A stretch of DNA of 64,000 nucleotides, taken from NCBI RefSeq assembly GCF_018129985.1, contig NZ_JAFCKT010000001.1, positions 1-64,000 on the forward strand, read 5' to 3'. This document shows, piece by piece, positions 23,006-32,023 of the stretch; position 1 is the stretch's first letter, and the number at the start of each line of letters is the position of its first letter. The notes beneath the pieces are model-generated. The model worked only from the letters and a program-made list of their open reading frames with translations. It ran no database searches and was not told the DNA's origin. This DNA is from Bradyrhizobium sp. SZCCT0148. GTDB taxonomy: Bacteria > Pseudomonadota > Alphaproteobacteria > Rhizobiales > Xanthobacteraceae. Both the position numbers and the translations under genes were made by a program.

Positions 23006-24556
23006 ATGGCGCCCCGATCGGACCTGAAAAACCACCTTCGCCCGCGTAAGCTCACAGACGATCATATCGAATGGCTTCGTCAGATCGCCGATGACGAGCG
23101 CGCAAGCGCCGCTGTAAAGCCGATGGGGGAGCGTGAATGGCTCAAGGCGGAAGCGCTTGCCGATACCGCTCTTGCCACCCCCGATCGTTCCCCGTCGCGC
23201 CGTGAGAGGAGGTTGGTGACTAGCACGGTCTACCCCCTCCCGAAGGCGGAGATTATCGGCCGTGAATTTCAGGACTCGATCGTCCGCGGTCTGCGCATCT
23301 TCATTGGACCTACGCGCACTGTCTGGCGCTTTCGTCGGCGCGGCGAAGGTGGCCGCACCACAAAGGGCACCCGAGCGCGCACGATCACATTCCGCACGCT
23401 GGGTGAGTTCCCGGCGGTGAAGTGTGACAGGGCGCGCGAGCTAGCAGAGATCGAGATTGGGAAGGTCCACAGCGGCGACGCCGCTCCGAACAAACGAAGC
23501 TCCGTCAAATTCGAAGCGGCGTTTGATGCCTATGTCGAATATCTTAAGGCCAAGGCGGAGAAGCAAGGCAAGCCAGCTCGCTGGGCTTACAATGTCGAGA
23601 AGTTGGGGGCCGGAGTCATTCTGCAACGCTGGTCTGGATGGACGCTCTACGACATGGCCATGAGCCCTGATGCAGTCGCCGATTGGCATAAGAAAGTGAC
23701 CAGGGCGCACGGGCCGGTCAGCGCAAACCATGCCGCTCGCATCGTTCGTGCCGTCTACAAGCGGGCCGGTCGACGCGATCGGTCCTTACCCGCGTATCTG
23801 CCGACCAGCGCCGTGGAGTTTAACTCGGAACGGCCCTCACAGAAGGCGCTGCCTTTCAAGAGCTTTCCCGCTTGGCTGAAGGCATGGCGCAAGATCGACA
23901 ATGCGGTCAGGCAAGCGTACCACCTCTGCGGTCTATTGATGGGGCCCCGGCCGGGCGAGTTGGCGCGGCTGCGCTGGGACGCGTATTCGGACAATGAGCG
24001 GACTCTTGTGATTGCCAAGGCAAAGGCAGGCAATGACATCTTAATCCCGATCACGGACGAAATCGCAGCGGCGCTCAAGATGGCTCGCGCTGCCGCCGAA
24101 GCGCTTGGCTACGACACTCGGGCGGATGCTCTGATCTTCCCCGGATGCGGCCAGGCTGGCCATCGCGACGATCTCCCGGCGCGCGGCAACATGCTCCGTC
24201 ACACCTACAGCACGACTGCGGCTGATCTGGGTGTTGACGATCTGATTCGACACTTCCTTATGGGACATGCCCCGGAGGGGATCAGTCAGAAGTACATCGC
24301 GGCGCTGATCTTGGCGAACGGGCCGAAGATGCGCGAGGAGCAGTCACGGATCAGTCGGCGCGTTGTCGAATTGTTGGGGTTGAATGCACGGACATTAAAA
24401 GCCGAAATTGCCGCGGGATTGATGCAATCTGCCGAAGCGGAGCAGGCGAGGGCGGAGAAGGCCGCGAAGGCGTTAGCGCGGGCTCAGAAAGCATCCGCCA
24501 AAGCGCGTCGTGGGAAGGTGCTCGGGCTGGGTCGGAAGGCGGTTGATGCGGCCTAA
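23006..24556 (+). CDS. int: Tyrosine-type site-specific recombinase (integrase)
   Basis: 516 residues from the ATG at 23006; the frame is open further upstream, across att sequence that is unlikely to be coding. N-terminal DUF4102-like and SAM-like DNA-binding regions are followed by the catalytic domain. Arg I is in MGPRPGELARLRW (Arg315), Arg II in NMLRHTYSTT (Arg398, with Asn in place of the usual first histidine), then FLMGHAPEGISQKYIA with the His and the nucleophile Tyr. The C-terminal 60 residues are an Ala/Lys-rich helix. It is next to attL, as usual for tRNA-targeted islands, and convergent with the Prim-Pol gene, which it overlaps by 4 bp. Confidence 0.9.
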   Translation: MAPRSDLKNHLRPRKLTDDHIEWLRQIADDERASAAVKPMGEREWLKAEALADTALATPDRSPSRRERRLVTSTVYPLPKAEIIGREFQDSIVRGLRIFIGPTRTVWRFRRRGEGGRTTKGTRARTITFRTLGEFPAVKCDRARELAEIEIGKVHSGDAAPNKRSSVKFEAAFDAYVEYLKAKAEKQGKPARWAYNVEKLGAGVILQRWSGWTLYDMAMSPDAVADWHKKVTRAHGPVSANHAARIVRAVYKRAGRRDRSLPAYLPTSAVEFNSERPSQKALPFKSFPAWLKAWRKIDNAVRQAYHLCGLLMGPRPGELARLRWDAYSDNERTLVIAKAKAGNDILIPITDEIAAALKMARAAAEALGYDTRADALIFPGCGQAGHRDDLPARGNMLRHTYSTTAADLGVDDLIRHFLMGHAPEGISQKYIAALILANGPKMREEQSRISRRVVELLGLNARTLKAEIAAGLMQSAEAEQARAEKAAKALARAQKASAKARRGKVLGLGRKAVDAA

Positions 24557-27198
24557 TGTCGAGCAGGTTCTGGCCCCAGTAGGTCTGCGAGATCGTCGTC
24601 GCTTGCTCGGGGGTAGTTGGACCTGATCTTGACATCATTGCGCCCAGCTTCGAGCCTCCAGCGATCCATTTTGTCGTGGGGGTCTTTCGAGCGCGTGAGC
24701 TTGTATCCGTGTAAATCGATGCCGACCATGCCCTTGAGGAAGTTCACGGCGGCCTTCTTTGTGAGCTTGTGTGGCGGGACACTGCGAGCTTCGGCAATGG
24801 CTTCTTCTATCTCCGGATGAGCGAGCACTTCGCTTGTCGTGTGCTCTCCCCGATCGAGGCATCGCACATAGGCGCGGACTACACCGTGCTGCGCATCGCG
24901 GATGGGGTCCTCTGCCTTCGCGCGCTGAGCGCCTAGAACGGGATCGGGTTCGCCGAGCCACACCAAAGCATCAGCAACCACGGACCTCCATTCGCTCATT
25001 CGGAACGGAGCGCCCGGCTTCTTATCCGGCGCCACCGCATGCGCACGCAAGATCGTCAACGCAGCTGAGACCAGCGCGGGCCGCTCGGTCATCACATATT
25101 CGTCGAGAGGCCAGTGCTTGTATTTGCGCTCGGGCAACGGACGATCCGCGCGAAGGTTGCAGATGAGGATTCTATCCTCTGACATATCGCCGGCCGCCGT
25201 GAGTTTGTTGCCGGTTGCGACGATAAGAGCATTGGTCGGCGCGATGATTTGATCCGCTGCACTGTTGCCCCCGAGCCGTCGCATCTGAAACCGCTCCTCG
25301 GTGAGCGCCATGCACAGGGCTTCGCCCTCAACGGTCATTTTGTCACCGTCGATGTTGTCATACAGGATGACCGGGTCGCCCGCTTCGAACGCCGCGGCGA
25401 GTGCGGTCGAGCGCTGATATTCGTCAGACGACAGCGGCCGGGCTGCGGTCCGGCGCCCTGTCATGATGATGGCTGCAACCTGTGCGAGCTCGGTCTTGCC
25501 GCTTTGTGCTTCGTTCGCATCAATGCCGAACATTGGTGCAGTCGGGAGCGCGCGGCGACAGACTGCCGTCAAGAGCATTGACAATGCTACCGAGCGCGAG
25601 AGGCCGGGGATTCCATCTTCGTCGCCAAACGGAAAGTCAGCCAATGGCTTCTTGAGAACTTCAAGGGCGGCAAGCGCGTCGAGTTTCGTCGGATGATCCT
25701 CGATCGGTGGGAAGTTGATCAGTCCGGGGTCGAAGTAGAGCCCGCTCCTCTCGTCATATCCCGGGCGATCAAGCACCGTGCCGTCACGCCGAAGCGTTGG
25801 AGTTTCGACCGTCCCATTGAGCACGGGATATTCCCAATCCTGTCTGATTGCGCTGAGCCGTTTGACAACGTCGCGCGGGGCGGGAATTGGAATTTGCTTC
25901 GGAAGGCTCTTGCCGCTCGCGCCTGCCTTCTTGCCGACGCGCACGAACTTGATCTCGCGCTCAAGACGATCAGCAAGCCAATCGTCTTTGACCGGCAAAA
26001 TCACGAGATCGTTGTTGACGTGGTATGTCCTGTCAATCTCCTCCCCCTGCTTCAGTCGGTTGCGGCTGAGGTGGACAAGACTTCCGCCACGCTGGAAGAT
26101 CCGGTCGGCAGGTTTGGCGTCCTTCGCCTGAGCGCCCCTGACGATCAGCTCCTGCACTTTGCGAGTGATCTCCGGCAAATGCGCCGCGTCGTGAACGACG
26201 ATGGGCCGCCGGTCGTTATCGTGCAATTCAGGGCGCCCCTCGGCTCGGCGTTGCCGCTCCTTCTTTTGTTCGGCGATCTTCCTCGGATCGCCTGTCTGGA
26301 TTCGAGCGGTGTCGAATTCATCCTCGGCGAAATCGGCCTCAGCCGTCTTGCCGCCGGCCTGCGATTGATTTGCGTAACTATAGCCGTTCTCCACCTTCCG
26401 GCGGAGATCATCGGGCTCCCACGGCGGTTCGCAACGCTCGTTGTAATACTCCAGCATCAATTCGAACGCTCGCTCTGGAGAGAGGCCCCGGTCGCGCAAA
26501 CCCATCGCGATCTTGACCGTCTGAAGATCGCCGCTGCTACCCTCTATAGCAGGCTCAGCGTCGTGCTTTAGAAAATCGATCGCCCACGCAACGTTTGCCG
26601 GCTTGTCTAACTCTACGGCTGCCACATCCGAATTAGCCAGCCGTTCTCTCGCGCGACCGAGGATTTCATAGAACCACGCGGGCGCTTTTGCAGCTGCAAT
26701 GGTTCTGATTGCTTTGTAGCAAGTGCCATCTGCGAACCGACACCCAGCAATCAAAGAATAGTTGGGAGAGTCCACGTCGGGACCGAAGCCATCCTTGCCG
26801 AGGGCGAAGACGTGCGACCCTTCATAGATAAGATGTCGGCCGCCGGAGGGCGTGCGGTTCTCCTCAGTCTCGGGGAAGCCGTATTCTAGATCGAGATCAT
26901 CGAAAGTCTTCTCGCCCTCTTTGCCCGGTTTCTGGTCGACGTCGACGACGAGCAAGTTTGATTTGCGGTGAGCGACGCCCCAGTTACACCCGGGCCACTT
27001 CTTGGCCCACAGGGTGAGTTGCACCGGATCGTTGGAGGCAGTGGCGAGATTATTCTTGATTAGCGGCGGAAACTTCGAAAGCTTCCGAATTGGGAAGAGA
27101 TAACGGCCGGGATTTTGCGAGATATAGTCGAGCGCTAAACTTAGCGACTGTTTTTCCGAAAGGCCCTTGCCCCGAGAATCTGAAGATGATAAAGACAT
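24553..27198 (-). CDS. Bifunctional DNA primase/polymerase with helicase-like C-terminus
   Basis: 881 residues. The N-terminal Prim-Pol domain (about 20-200) shows WGVAHRKSNLLVVDVDQKPG with the catalytic Asp-x-Asp, and TPSGGRHLIYE. A PriCT-like region follows (FELMLEYYNERCEPPWEPDD). The C-terminal half carries a P-loop, NEAQSGKTELAQ (Lys568), and ILYDNIDG, which may be Walker B. Such fusions start and drive replication of phages, plasmids and phage satellites. It is the last gene of the leftward operon. The first ATG at 27198 is followed by a plausible N-terminus. There is a 131-bp gap to the preceding small gene, containing a strong hairpin. Confidence 0.85.
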   Translation of the reverse strand: MSLSSSDSRGKGLSEKQSLSLALDYISQNPGRYLFPIRKLSKFPPLIKNNLATASNDPVQLTLWAKKWPGCNWGVAHRKSNLLVVDVDQKPGKEGEKTFDDLDLEYGFPETEENRTPSGGRHLIYEGSHVFALGKDGFGPDVDSPNYSLIAGCRFADGTCYKAIRTIAAAKAPAWFYEILGRARERLANSDVAAVELDKPANVAWAIDFLKHDAEPAIEGSSGDLQTVKIAMGLRDRGLSPERAFELMLEYYNERCEPPWEPDDLRRKVENGYSYANQSQAGGKTAEADFAEDEFDTARIQTGDPRKIAEQKKERQRRAEGRPELHDNDRRPIVVHDAAHLPEITRKVQELIVRGAQAKDAKPADRIFQRGGSLVHLSRNRLKQGEEIDRTYHVNNDLVILPVKDDWLADRLEREIKFVRVGKKAGASGKSLPKQIPIPAPRDVVKRLSAIRQDWEYPVLNGTVETPTLRRDGTVLDRPGYDERSGLYFDPGLINFPPIEDHPTKLDALAALEVLKKPLADFPFGDEDGIPGLSRSVALSMLLTAVCRRALPTAPMFGIDANEAQSGKTELAQVAAIIMTGRRTAARPLSSDEYQRSTALAAAFEAGDPVILYDNIDGDKMTVEGEALCMALTEERFQMRRLGGNSAADQIIAPTNALIVATGNKLTAAGDMSEDRILICNLRADRPLPERKYKHWPLDEYVMTERPALVSAALTILRAHAVAPDKKPGAPFRMSEWRSVVADALVWLGEPDPVLGAQRAKAEDPIRDAQHGVVRAYVRCLDRGEHTTSEVLAHPEIEEAIAEARSVPPHKLTKKAAVNFLKGMVGIDLHGYKLTRSKDPHDKMDRWRLEAGRNDVKIRSNYPRASDDDLADLLGPEPARH

Positions 27199-27241
27199 GC
27201 TCGTTACTCACAGTTTCGACGGGATCAGCGTCGTTACTCTT

Positions 27242-27270
27242 CGAAGCCCCAGCATCGAGCTGGGGCTTCG
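27242..27270. other. 11-bp perfect hairpin upstream of the Prim-Pol gene
   Basis: CGAAGCCCCAG (27242-27252), loop CATCGAG, CTGGGGCTTCG (27260-27270). There is no T-run in the minus direction, so it is more likely an RNA control element, an operator or a weak terminator. It lies 44 bp before the Prim-Pol start codon. Confidence 0.6.
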
Positions 27271-27329
27271 TCGTTTCAGGCGCCAACGTCTACGACAACG
27301 CGGCGCGGTGTCTAGTGCGCTTAGAGACG

Positions 27330-27533
27330 CTATTTTCGCTTCAGTCCGTACGGGTCGGCGCCGTTGTGGATCGCATTATAAACAGACTCCAGCGCTAGTT
27401 GCGCCGTCGCGACATCATCGATCGTCGCGGTCGCGCGACCATTGGCGCGCGCAATGGCAGTTTCCACCGCGCGAAGATGTTGGTGGTAAATGCGTTTGCT
27501 ACGGCGAAGACGTTCGTATTGCTCAGTCGTCAT
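27330..27533 (-). CDS. Small protein of unknown function in the replication operon
   Basis: 67 residues from the ATG at 27533, which has a strong ribosome binding site (GCAGGGGGA). The frame extends to 27587 without a better start. MTTEQYERLRRSKRIYHQHL predicts a basic helix, followed by ATATIDDVATAQLALESVYNAI, a second helix. Possibly a small DNA-binding or replication accessory protein; no family recognised. Confidence 0.55.
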   Translation of the reverse strand: MTTEQYERLRRSKRIYHQHLRAVETAIARANGRATATIDDVATAQLALESVYNAIHNGADPYGLKRK

Positions 27534-27644
27534 GTTTGTCCCCCTGCAAGCCGCGGAGGGGACCGAGCGGCGTTTGGCGGTTAACATTACAGGTTATGCT
27601 TATCGGAAGGCTCTCGGAGCCGTTTTGAGGGGTGTAGGTGAGTC

Positions 27645-27959
27645 CTATGGCGGCCCGGTACTCGACATCCCTGAAGGTCCGAAAACGACCCCAACGCACG
27701 CGCGAGGGTGGTGCCACCGCGCTCTAGGCGAAGCAATGCCGGCATCGGCGAGCAACGCGCGGAACGCTACGAGGGTTTCCGCGCGCGAATAGCTGACACG
27801 CCAATCCGTGAGTTCAGTGACAAACAGTCGAGCGGTGGCAGCTCGCTCCGCTGGAGGGACCGCACGGTCGCTGGCAGCGACCGCGCGGGGCTCCCCAGGG
27901 AACGCACAGAGGACCGCCCGACCCGCGTTAGTCCACAGCATGGCATAGTCTTCGGTCAA
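27645..27959 (-). CDS. Hypothetical protein
   Basis: 104 residues from a TTG that overlaps the stop of the preceding gene (TTGA), which implies translational coupling; an ATG lies six codons further in (MLWTNAGRAV). Composition is Ala/Arg-rich with a possible mixed alpha/beta fold. I recognise no family. Part of the leftward operon of the element. Confidence 0.45.
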   Translation of the reverse strand: MTEDYAMLWTNAGRAVLCAFPGEPRAVAASDRAVPPAERAATARLFVTELTDWRVSYSRAETLVAFRALLADAGIASPRARWHHPRACVGVVFGPSGMSSTGPP

Positions 27960-28402
27960 TTGCGCTGCCCTCTGCTAGTACCGGTTGAGTGCGGCATGCG
28001 GGCACGCACGGGTACCCCGGCCGGATCAGGCGTCGGGTTCTTTGGCGCCGCGGCGACGGCTTCAGCAAAGGCAGCCGCGAGCCGCTCGCCGTGCCTTTCA
28101 GCATTCGCGACCAGCACTTCAAGAATCCAGTCGAGCGCCTCCGCTTGCGTTGGCGGCGAGACCATGCCCATTGCATCTTGGAATTCGGCGGCGTTTGAAA
28201 ACGCGGGCCGCCCGTTTTCGTCTTCCTCCTCGAAGACCACGGCCGGTAGATGCGCAATCTCGCGGAACGCGGCCGCTTCGATGTTTAGGAAGGCTCCGCT
28301 CGGAGCCGCGTCGGGCACCACAAGAGCGCCCCCACGCGACTTGGAGTCAGTGGATTCAGCAGGGTTTTCCGCTGGTCCGATCAGATCGTCAAGAAAGTCC
28401 AT
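27956..28402 (-). CDS. Acidic hypothetical protein
   Basis: 148 residues from the ATG at 28402, which overlaps the stop of the terminase-like gene by one base (TGATG). Starts MDFLDDLIGPAENPAEST, is rich in Asp, Glu and Ala, has a helical central part (EALDWILEVLVANAERHGERL), and ends in a Pro/Arg-rich tail. Tight coupling on both sides suggests joint function with its neighbours. Family unknown. Confidence 0.55.
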   Translation of the reverse strand: MDFLDDLIGPAENPAESTDSKSRGGALVVPDAAPSGAFLNIEAAAFREIAHLPAVVFEEEDENGRPAFSNAAEFQDAMGMVSPPTQAEALDWILEVLVANAERHGERLAAAFAEAVAAAPKNPTPDPAGVPVRARMPHSTGTSRGQRN

Positions 28403-29313
28403 CACAGAACCTTCATTGCTCCGGCAGGCGGTGCGAGCGGCACGTCATCCGGCTGATCTTTGGCCGGACTTCCAGTTGGTTGCACGGGTGCTGTGCGCGC
28501 GCCGCCCGGGCCGGCCTTCAGCCGCGCCATAAGATCGCGCTGGAGCGGGGTAAGCCCGGCAGCCTGCAACTCCGGCTCGGGCGGCGTTGCCGGCGGCTCG
28601 GCTCGGACAGGAGCGGGCTGGGATTCCGACGGCCGCTCTGCAGCGGTGTCGCCCATTTCTCCGAGAATATCGGAAAGATCGTCATCGTCGGCACTACCGA
28701 TGATCTCCTCCGGCGGCGCAATGGCTGGCGAAGGCGGCAGCACCTCCACCACGGCCATCGGAGCCGATGGTTTCGACAGCGAGTAGCTAACCTGATGCCG
28801 GACAACGCCGCTCGTTTTTTGCGAAATCTCCACTGTGTTCTTGTTCCCGTAGAGCCTGGGAAACTCAGCGGCGAGAAGCGCGAGCACGCCTTGCACAGGG
28901 GGAGGTGTCCAAACCGTCTCGGGAATGAAGTTGCCTGCCCCATCCCGTAGATAGCGGTCGATGCCCAATTCGATCAGCTCAGAGTCCGAATATCGGTCGC
29001 ACGCTGGATCGCGTCTGTAGACGGTCTTACCTTGGTATTGCGCAACGGTAGTCACGCCATCCCGCATCCGCTTGCGGAAGCCTTCGAGGATATCGAAGCC
29101 GACTTGGCGGCTCGCCTGCTTCACGGCCGCATGAAGCGGCACTGTCTCGTTCATCCATTCGACATCGAAGCCCGGCTCGCCTTTCGCGCTCTGCTGCATC
29201 CACGAGAATGCGCTCGCCGGGCTCACGCCAATGGACCGGGCCGCGGTCGTAATTGACCCATGCTCAACGATCGCGTCGAGCAGCTCAGCATATGTTGCTT
29301 GCGATTTTTTCAC
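28402..29313 (-). CDS. Terminase small subunit-like helix-turn-helix protein
   Basis: 303 residues from the GTG at 29313, which overlaps the preceding stop (GTGA). The N-terminus YAELLDAIVEHGSITTAARSIGVSPAS is a clear helix-turn-helix. It is followed by FSWMQQSAKGEPGF and by a helical segment ending AAEFPRLYGNKNTVEI, a pattern I associate with phage terminase small subunits (the ...P-x-x-Y/W-G...-K-x-T-V-E ending). The C-terminal third is a Pro/Ala-rich disordered linker with a short helix LTPLQRDLMARLKAG. If correct, the protein would recognise packaging sites; no large terminase is present, as in satellites that borrow a helper's. The assignment is tentative. Confidence 0.5.
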   Translation of the reverse strand: MKKSQATYAELLDAIVEHGSITTAARSIGVSPASAFSWMQQSAKGEPGFDVEWMNETVPLHAAVKQASRQVGFDILEGFRKRMRDGVTTVAQYQGKTVYRRDPACDRYSDSELIELGIDRYLRDGAGNFIPETVWTPPPVQGVLALLAAEFPRLYGNKNTVEISQKTSGVVRHQVSYSLSKPSAPMAVVEVLPPSPAIAPPEEIIGSADDDDLSDILGEMGDTAAERPSESQPAPVRAEPPATPPEPELQAAGLTPLQRDLMARLKAGPGGARTAPVQPTGSPAKDQPDDVPLAPPAGAMKVL

Positions 29314-29825
29314 CGGATGAGGCCTCGCACCTTCCGCGCGGCGGGATTTCGTGTCGTTCTGCCGCCTGTCTGGCTCATGACCTCGTCGAGCACGGAGCGA
29401 TGAACGACCGGCTGAGGTGCGGCGACGTCTCCGGTCGCTGTGTTTCGAGCTTGGCGGGCAAGGTGCTGGCGGTACGCCTCGTCCGTGCTCGGCGGTGGAT
29501 TGGCGCGCTGCCAAGCGGCAATAGCGTCAGCGTACCGGACGCGCACCGCTTTGATCTTCGCTTGCACATCGGCGAAGCGGATGCGAAGCGCGCTCACACG
29601 TCCCTCCGCCTTCAGAATTTCGAGACGATGATCAACCGGCGCTCTTGGCGCCGGACCTTTCGGCGTAGTTCGATATCGCAAGCGCCCACTCTTGACGACG
29701 TCTGCGCGCGAAACCTTCCGACCGAGAAGCTTCTCGACAGCGGCAAGCGCCGGAGTTCCGTCTTCGGTCCAATGATCTTCGACTTTGTCGGAAAGAACGC
29801 TGAGGTCTAGAGGTGCTTTGGTCAT
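29310..29825 (-). CDS. Basic helical hypothetical protein
   Basis: 171 residues. Starts MTKAPLDLSVLSDKVEDHW, then a strongly basic segment (GRKVSRADVVKSGRLRYRTTPKG read in blocks) and a long predicted helix VSALRIRFADVQAKIKAVRV; the C-terminus is Arg-rich (RTTRNPAARKVRGLIR). Probably nucleic-acid-binding. Its stop overlaps the GTG of the terminase-like gene, so the two are likely co-translated. Family unknown. Confidence 0.55.
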   Translation of the reverse strand: MTKAPLDLSVLSDKVEDHWTEDGTPALAAVEKLLGRKVSRADVVKSGRLRYRTTPKGPAPRAPVDHRLEILKAEGRVSALRIRFADVQAKIKAVRVRYADAIAAWQRANPPPSTDEAYRQHLARQARNTATGDVAAPQPVVHRSVLDEVMSQTGGRTTRNPAARKVRGLIR

Positions 29826-29913
29826 GGTGCAGTCCCGTTCGAATAGAAGAGGGTCGGGGCGAGAGGAAGCGCGCGCCCGACCCTAGCTGAGCATCGCTGC
29901 TTGAAGACGGCGC

Positions 29914-30207
29914 TCAGCTGTTCAATATGGCGCTTTCGTGAGCTTTGATCGCGGCGCGCACGGCGTCGAGATGGCTGATAGGATTCGGTACCTGCGCCGA
30001 CGCGAGCACTTTATCATCCCAATCACGTAGAGCCTCATTTAGCTCGGCCTGGATCGCGCGGGCCTCATCCTCCAGCGACTCGGCGGCGAGGCCGGTCTCA
30101 ACTAACGCAAAGTAAGCCACGCGCTGCGCTTCACTGAGTGCTGCAATTTCGGCTTCGCTGACGTCGGTCCGCAATCGTGCACCGGTTTTGTCGAAGGGTG
30201 AAAACAT
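29914..30207 (-). CDS. Small helical hypothetical protein
   Basis: 97 residues, acidic and almost entirely helical (EAEIAALSEAQRVAYFALVE, LEDEARAIQAELNEALRDWDD). It resembles small accessory proteins of phages in composition only. Member of the leftward operon, 88 bp before the next gene. No family recognised. Confidence 0.5.
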   Translation of the reverse strand: MFSPFDKTGARLRTDVSEAEIAALSEAQRVAYFALVETGLAAESLEDEARAIQAELNEALRDWDDKVLASAQVPNPISHLDAVRAAIKAHESAILNS

Positions 30208-30273
30208 TTTGACTTCCTTTCAATCGGGTGGGCGCAATTGGTCTAAGAACCCGGACTCACAGCGAAGACGTAA

Positions 30274-30741
30274 TCACTGTTCGATCACTTCCACGCGCCG
30301 CGCACGGTCGCTCTTGCCGTCGGCATCAACCCAAAACTTACAACGCGCGCCGACTTCTAGCGGCGCCCCGAGCGCGCTTATGACGCGATCGATGAAGTAG
30401 AAGTCGACGCTGCTATCATCGTCGCGGATGAAGCCGTAGTGGTCCGAGATTGCCGCGGACATAATGGTGACGATCTCGCCACTCTTTTCCAGCAGCGGCT
30501 TCGGCTGTACCAACCGCGCCCGCGGGTTGCGACCATGTTCCGGCTTTTCGGCATGGTAGGCGAACGAAACCGGTAGCTGCGGTACGATCTCAGAAGGCAC
30601 ACACCCGACGAGGTCGCGCTCATCGAACGCAACCGACAACTCGCGGGGGCAGCGCTTCCCGAACGAATCGTCGCAGATGTAACCAAAGAAGCGGCCGACT
30701 CTAGCCGCGCGCTGCCAAACGATAACCGAACCCTGCGCCAT
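30274..30741 (-). CDS. Tandem cold-shock-domain-like protein
   Basis: 155 residues from the ATG at 30741 (MAQGSVIVW). Two copies of a cold-shock-like pattern can be read. Copy 1: GSVIVWQRAARVGRFFGYICDD, then SVAFDERDLVG and LPVSFAYHAEKP. Copy 2 (from about residue 90): GEIVTIMSAAISDHYGFIRDDD, then VDFYFIDRVI, LEVGARCKFWVDADG and ARRVEV. The aromatic RNP1-like positions are FGYI and YGFI. Cold-shock domains bind single-stranded RNA or DNA. Double-CSD proteins occur in alphaproteobacteria, but one inside a mobile element's replication operon is unusual. The assignment rests on pattern reading. Confidence 0.55.
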   Translation of the reverse strand: MAQGSVIVWQRAARVGRFFGYICDDSFGKRCPRELSVAFDERDLVGCVPSEIVPQLPVSFAYHAEKPEHGRNPRARLVQPKPLLEKSGEIVTIMSAAISDHYGFIRDDDSSVDFYFIDRVISALGAPLEVGARCKFWVDADGKSDRARRVEVIEQ

Positions 30742-30842
30742 GGGACACACACTCTCGCCGCTTTCCAGGGATCGGGACCGCGGCCACTCGCGATCGCGAC
30801 CATCGGCTTTCCCCGGGCGGCTGCCCAGCGAAAGCCAAGCCG

Positions 30843-31157
30843 TCAGGCGCGGCGCGACTTTACGGCGCCAGGAGCAGCGCGATCGATAATTGGCGCGGGG
30901 GCGACGGTGCCGGCCGCGCAGCCCGCCTTACGATCACGGCAACCCGGATTGACTGCGACAGGCGCGAGGTGCTTGCCGGTGGACGGTTTGTGGACCTCAT
31001 CGCCACGAAGCATGTGACCTGACTGCGTAGACGTCACTCCGGTGATTACGGCTTTCGTGCCACCGACGACCGTAGTGTGCTTCATGCCGGGATGCGGCGC
31101 CGGTGCGGCAGGACGCTTCGGTGCGCCGCTGAGTAGGGAGGTCTTGCGAATGGTCAT
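30843..31157 (-). CDS. Basic low-complexity hypothetical protein
   Basis: 104 residues rich in Pro, Ala, Gly, Lys and Arg (GAPKRPAAPAPHPGMKHTTV, a CRDRKAGCAAG cysteine pair, basic C-terminus KSRRA). Little predicted structure. It is colinear with the operon and 9 bp from the preceding gene, which supports it being a gene, but I recognise no family. Confidence 0.4.
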   Translation of the reverse strand: MTIRKTSLLSGAPKRPAAPAPHPGMKHTTVVGGTKAVITGVTSTQSGHMLRGDEVHKPSTGKHLAPVAVNPGCRDRKAGCAAGTVAPAPIIDRAAPGAVKSRRA

Positions 31158-31166
31158 ATCGAATCC

Positions 31167-31748
31167 TCAGCGCGTGGGACGCGTCGCGCCGATGTAGCTG
31201 CCTGCCGCTTTCGCAATTGCGGCAGCTTTCTCCGCACCTAGGCCCGCCAAAACTCTTCCCTGAGCCGTGATATTCCAGTTTGCTGCCAACCACGGGTTAT
31301 TCGCTTTGGCGGCACTGTCAGGCGAGCGATCTTTTTCTTTCGGCTTGGGGCCGGGCCGGATGCCGTTGGTGGTATGAGTGGCTCCCCAGCGCAGCATTAG
31401 GTCTTCGTAACAGGACGGACCCACCTCACGGAGCAACTTGCCGCGTGCCGTGAGGTTCGGCCTGTTCTTTGGACCGCCGAAAGCATCCTCTTCGAGCGAC
31501 TGAAGGTTGTCGGCAAAAAACCAGTGTGGCTTTATCTTCTTCAAGTGTTCGGGCGCGCACCATTCCTCGATAGTCATTCCCAGAAAATCGGTTTGAGAGC
31601 CACGATAGATCAACTCACCGTTGATGTGCTTGAACTGCGGCGCGTAAATCTCCCGCTCTGATCGAACGACGGAGGGTTGAACACCAGCTTTGATGAACAA
31701 GTCTTCCATGACCAAATGCGGGTCTTTGTACTCAAACTCAACGGGCAT
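31167..31748 (-). CDS. Hypothetical protein of the mobile-element operon
   Basis: 193 residues from the ATG at 31748, overlapping the end of the AlpA-like gene by 11 bp. The sequence is well-formed (FEYKDPHLVMEDLFIKAG, YRGSQTDFLGMTIEEW, KPHWFFADNLQSL), followed by a Lys/Pro-rich linker and a C-terminal helix-turn-helix-like segment LGAEKAAAIAKAAGSYIG. Unknown family. Its place directly after the AlpA-like gene suggests an early, regulated function. Confidence 0.55.
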   Translation of the reverse strand: MPVEFEYKDPHLVMEDLFIKAGVQPSVVRSEREIYAPQFKHINGELIYRGSQTDFLGMTIEEWCAPEHLKKIKPHWFFADNLQSLEEDAFGGPKNRPNLTARGKLLREVGPSCYEDLMLRWGATHTTNGIRPGPKPKEKDRSPDSAAKANNPWLAANWNITAQGRVLAGLGAEKAAAIAKAAGSYIGATRPTR

Positions 31749-31983
31749 GCACTGACTCCAATTCCTTCTTGGTGCGACGGGTGCGCCTCTTCGGCGCGGG
31801 CCATGAACGCACCCATGCCTCAACGTCGGTGAGCAGGATGCGAACCGTGACGCCGTTGCGATACGCGCGCAGTTCGTCTGCGCGAACAGCGGCGTGAATT
31901 TTTATCACGTCAATGTCGAGCATCTTGGCTGCGACCGCCGCCGAGACAGCGAGAGGTTTGAATTCGTCGGCGTGTTTGATCAT
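31738..31983 (-). CDS. AlpA/excisionase-like helix-turn-helix regulator
   Basis: 81 residues from the ATG at 31983. LAVSAAVAAKMLDIDVIKIHAAVRADELRAYRNG, read in two parts, is the MerR-like winged helix of AlpA/Xis proteins (Ala-Ala-x-Met-Leu-x-Ile, then the recognition helix and the wing VTVRILLTDVEAWVRSW). The C-terminus is basic (PAPKRRTRRTKKEL). It is the first gene of the long leftward operon, and a pair of CGTTTAA repeats lies just upstream. In phage satellites AlpA-type proteins switch on the island's genes; in other islands they act as excisionases. Confidence 0.65.
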   Translation of the reverse strand: MIKHADEFKPLAVSAAVAAKMLDIDVIKIHAAVRADELRAYRNGVTVRILLTDVEAWVRSWPAPKRRTRRTKKELESVHAR

Positions 31984-32023
31984 GCCTTCGATTCTAAGGC
32001 ACGCGCGAATCCCGGACAACTAG

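Noticed and set aside
27050..27286. 78-codon frame on the minus strand overlapping the Prim-Pol start
   Set aside because: It would overlap the Prim-Pol gene by about 150 bp and runs through the 11-bp hairpin; no ribosome binding site or family.
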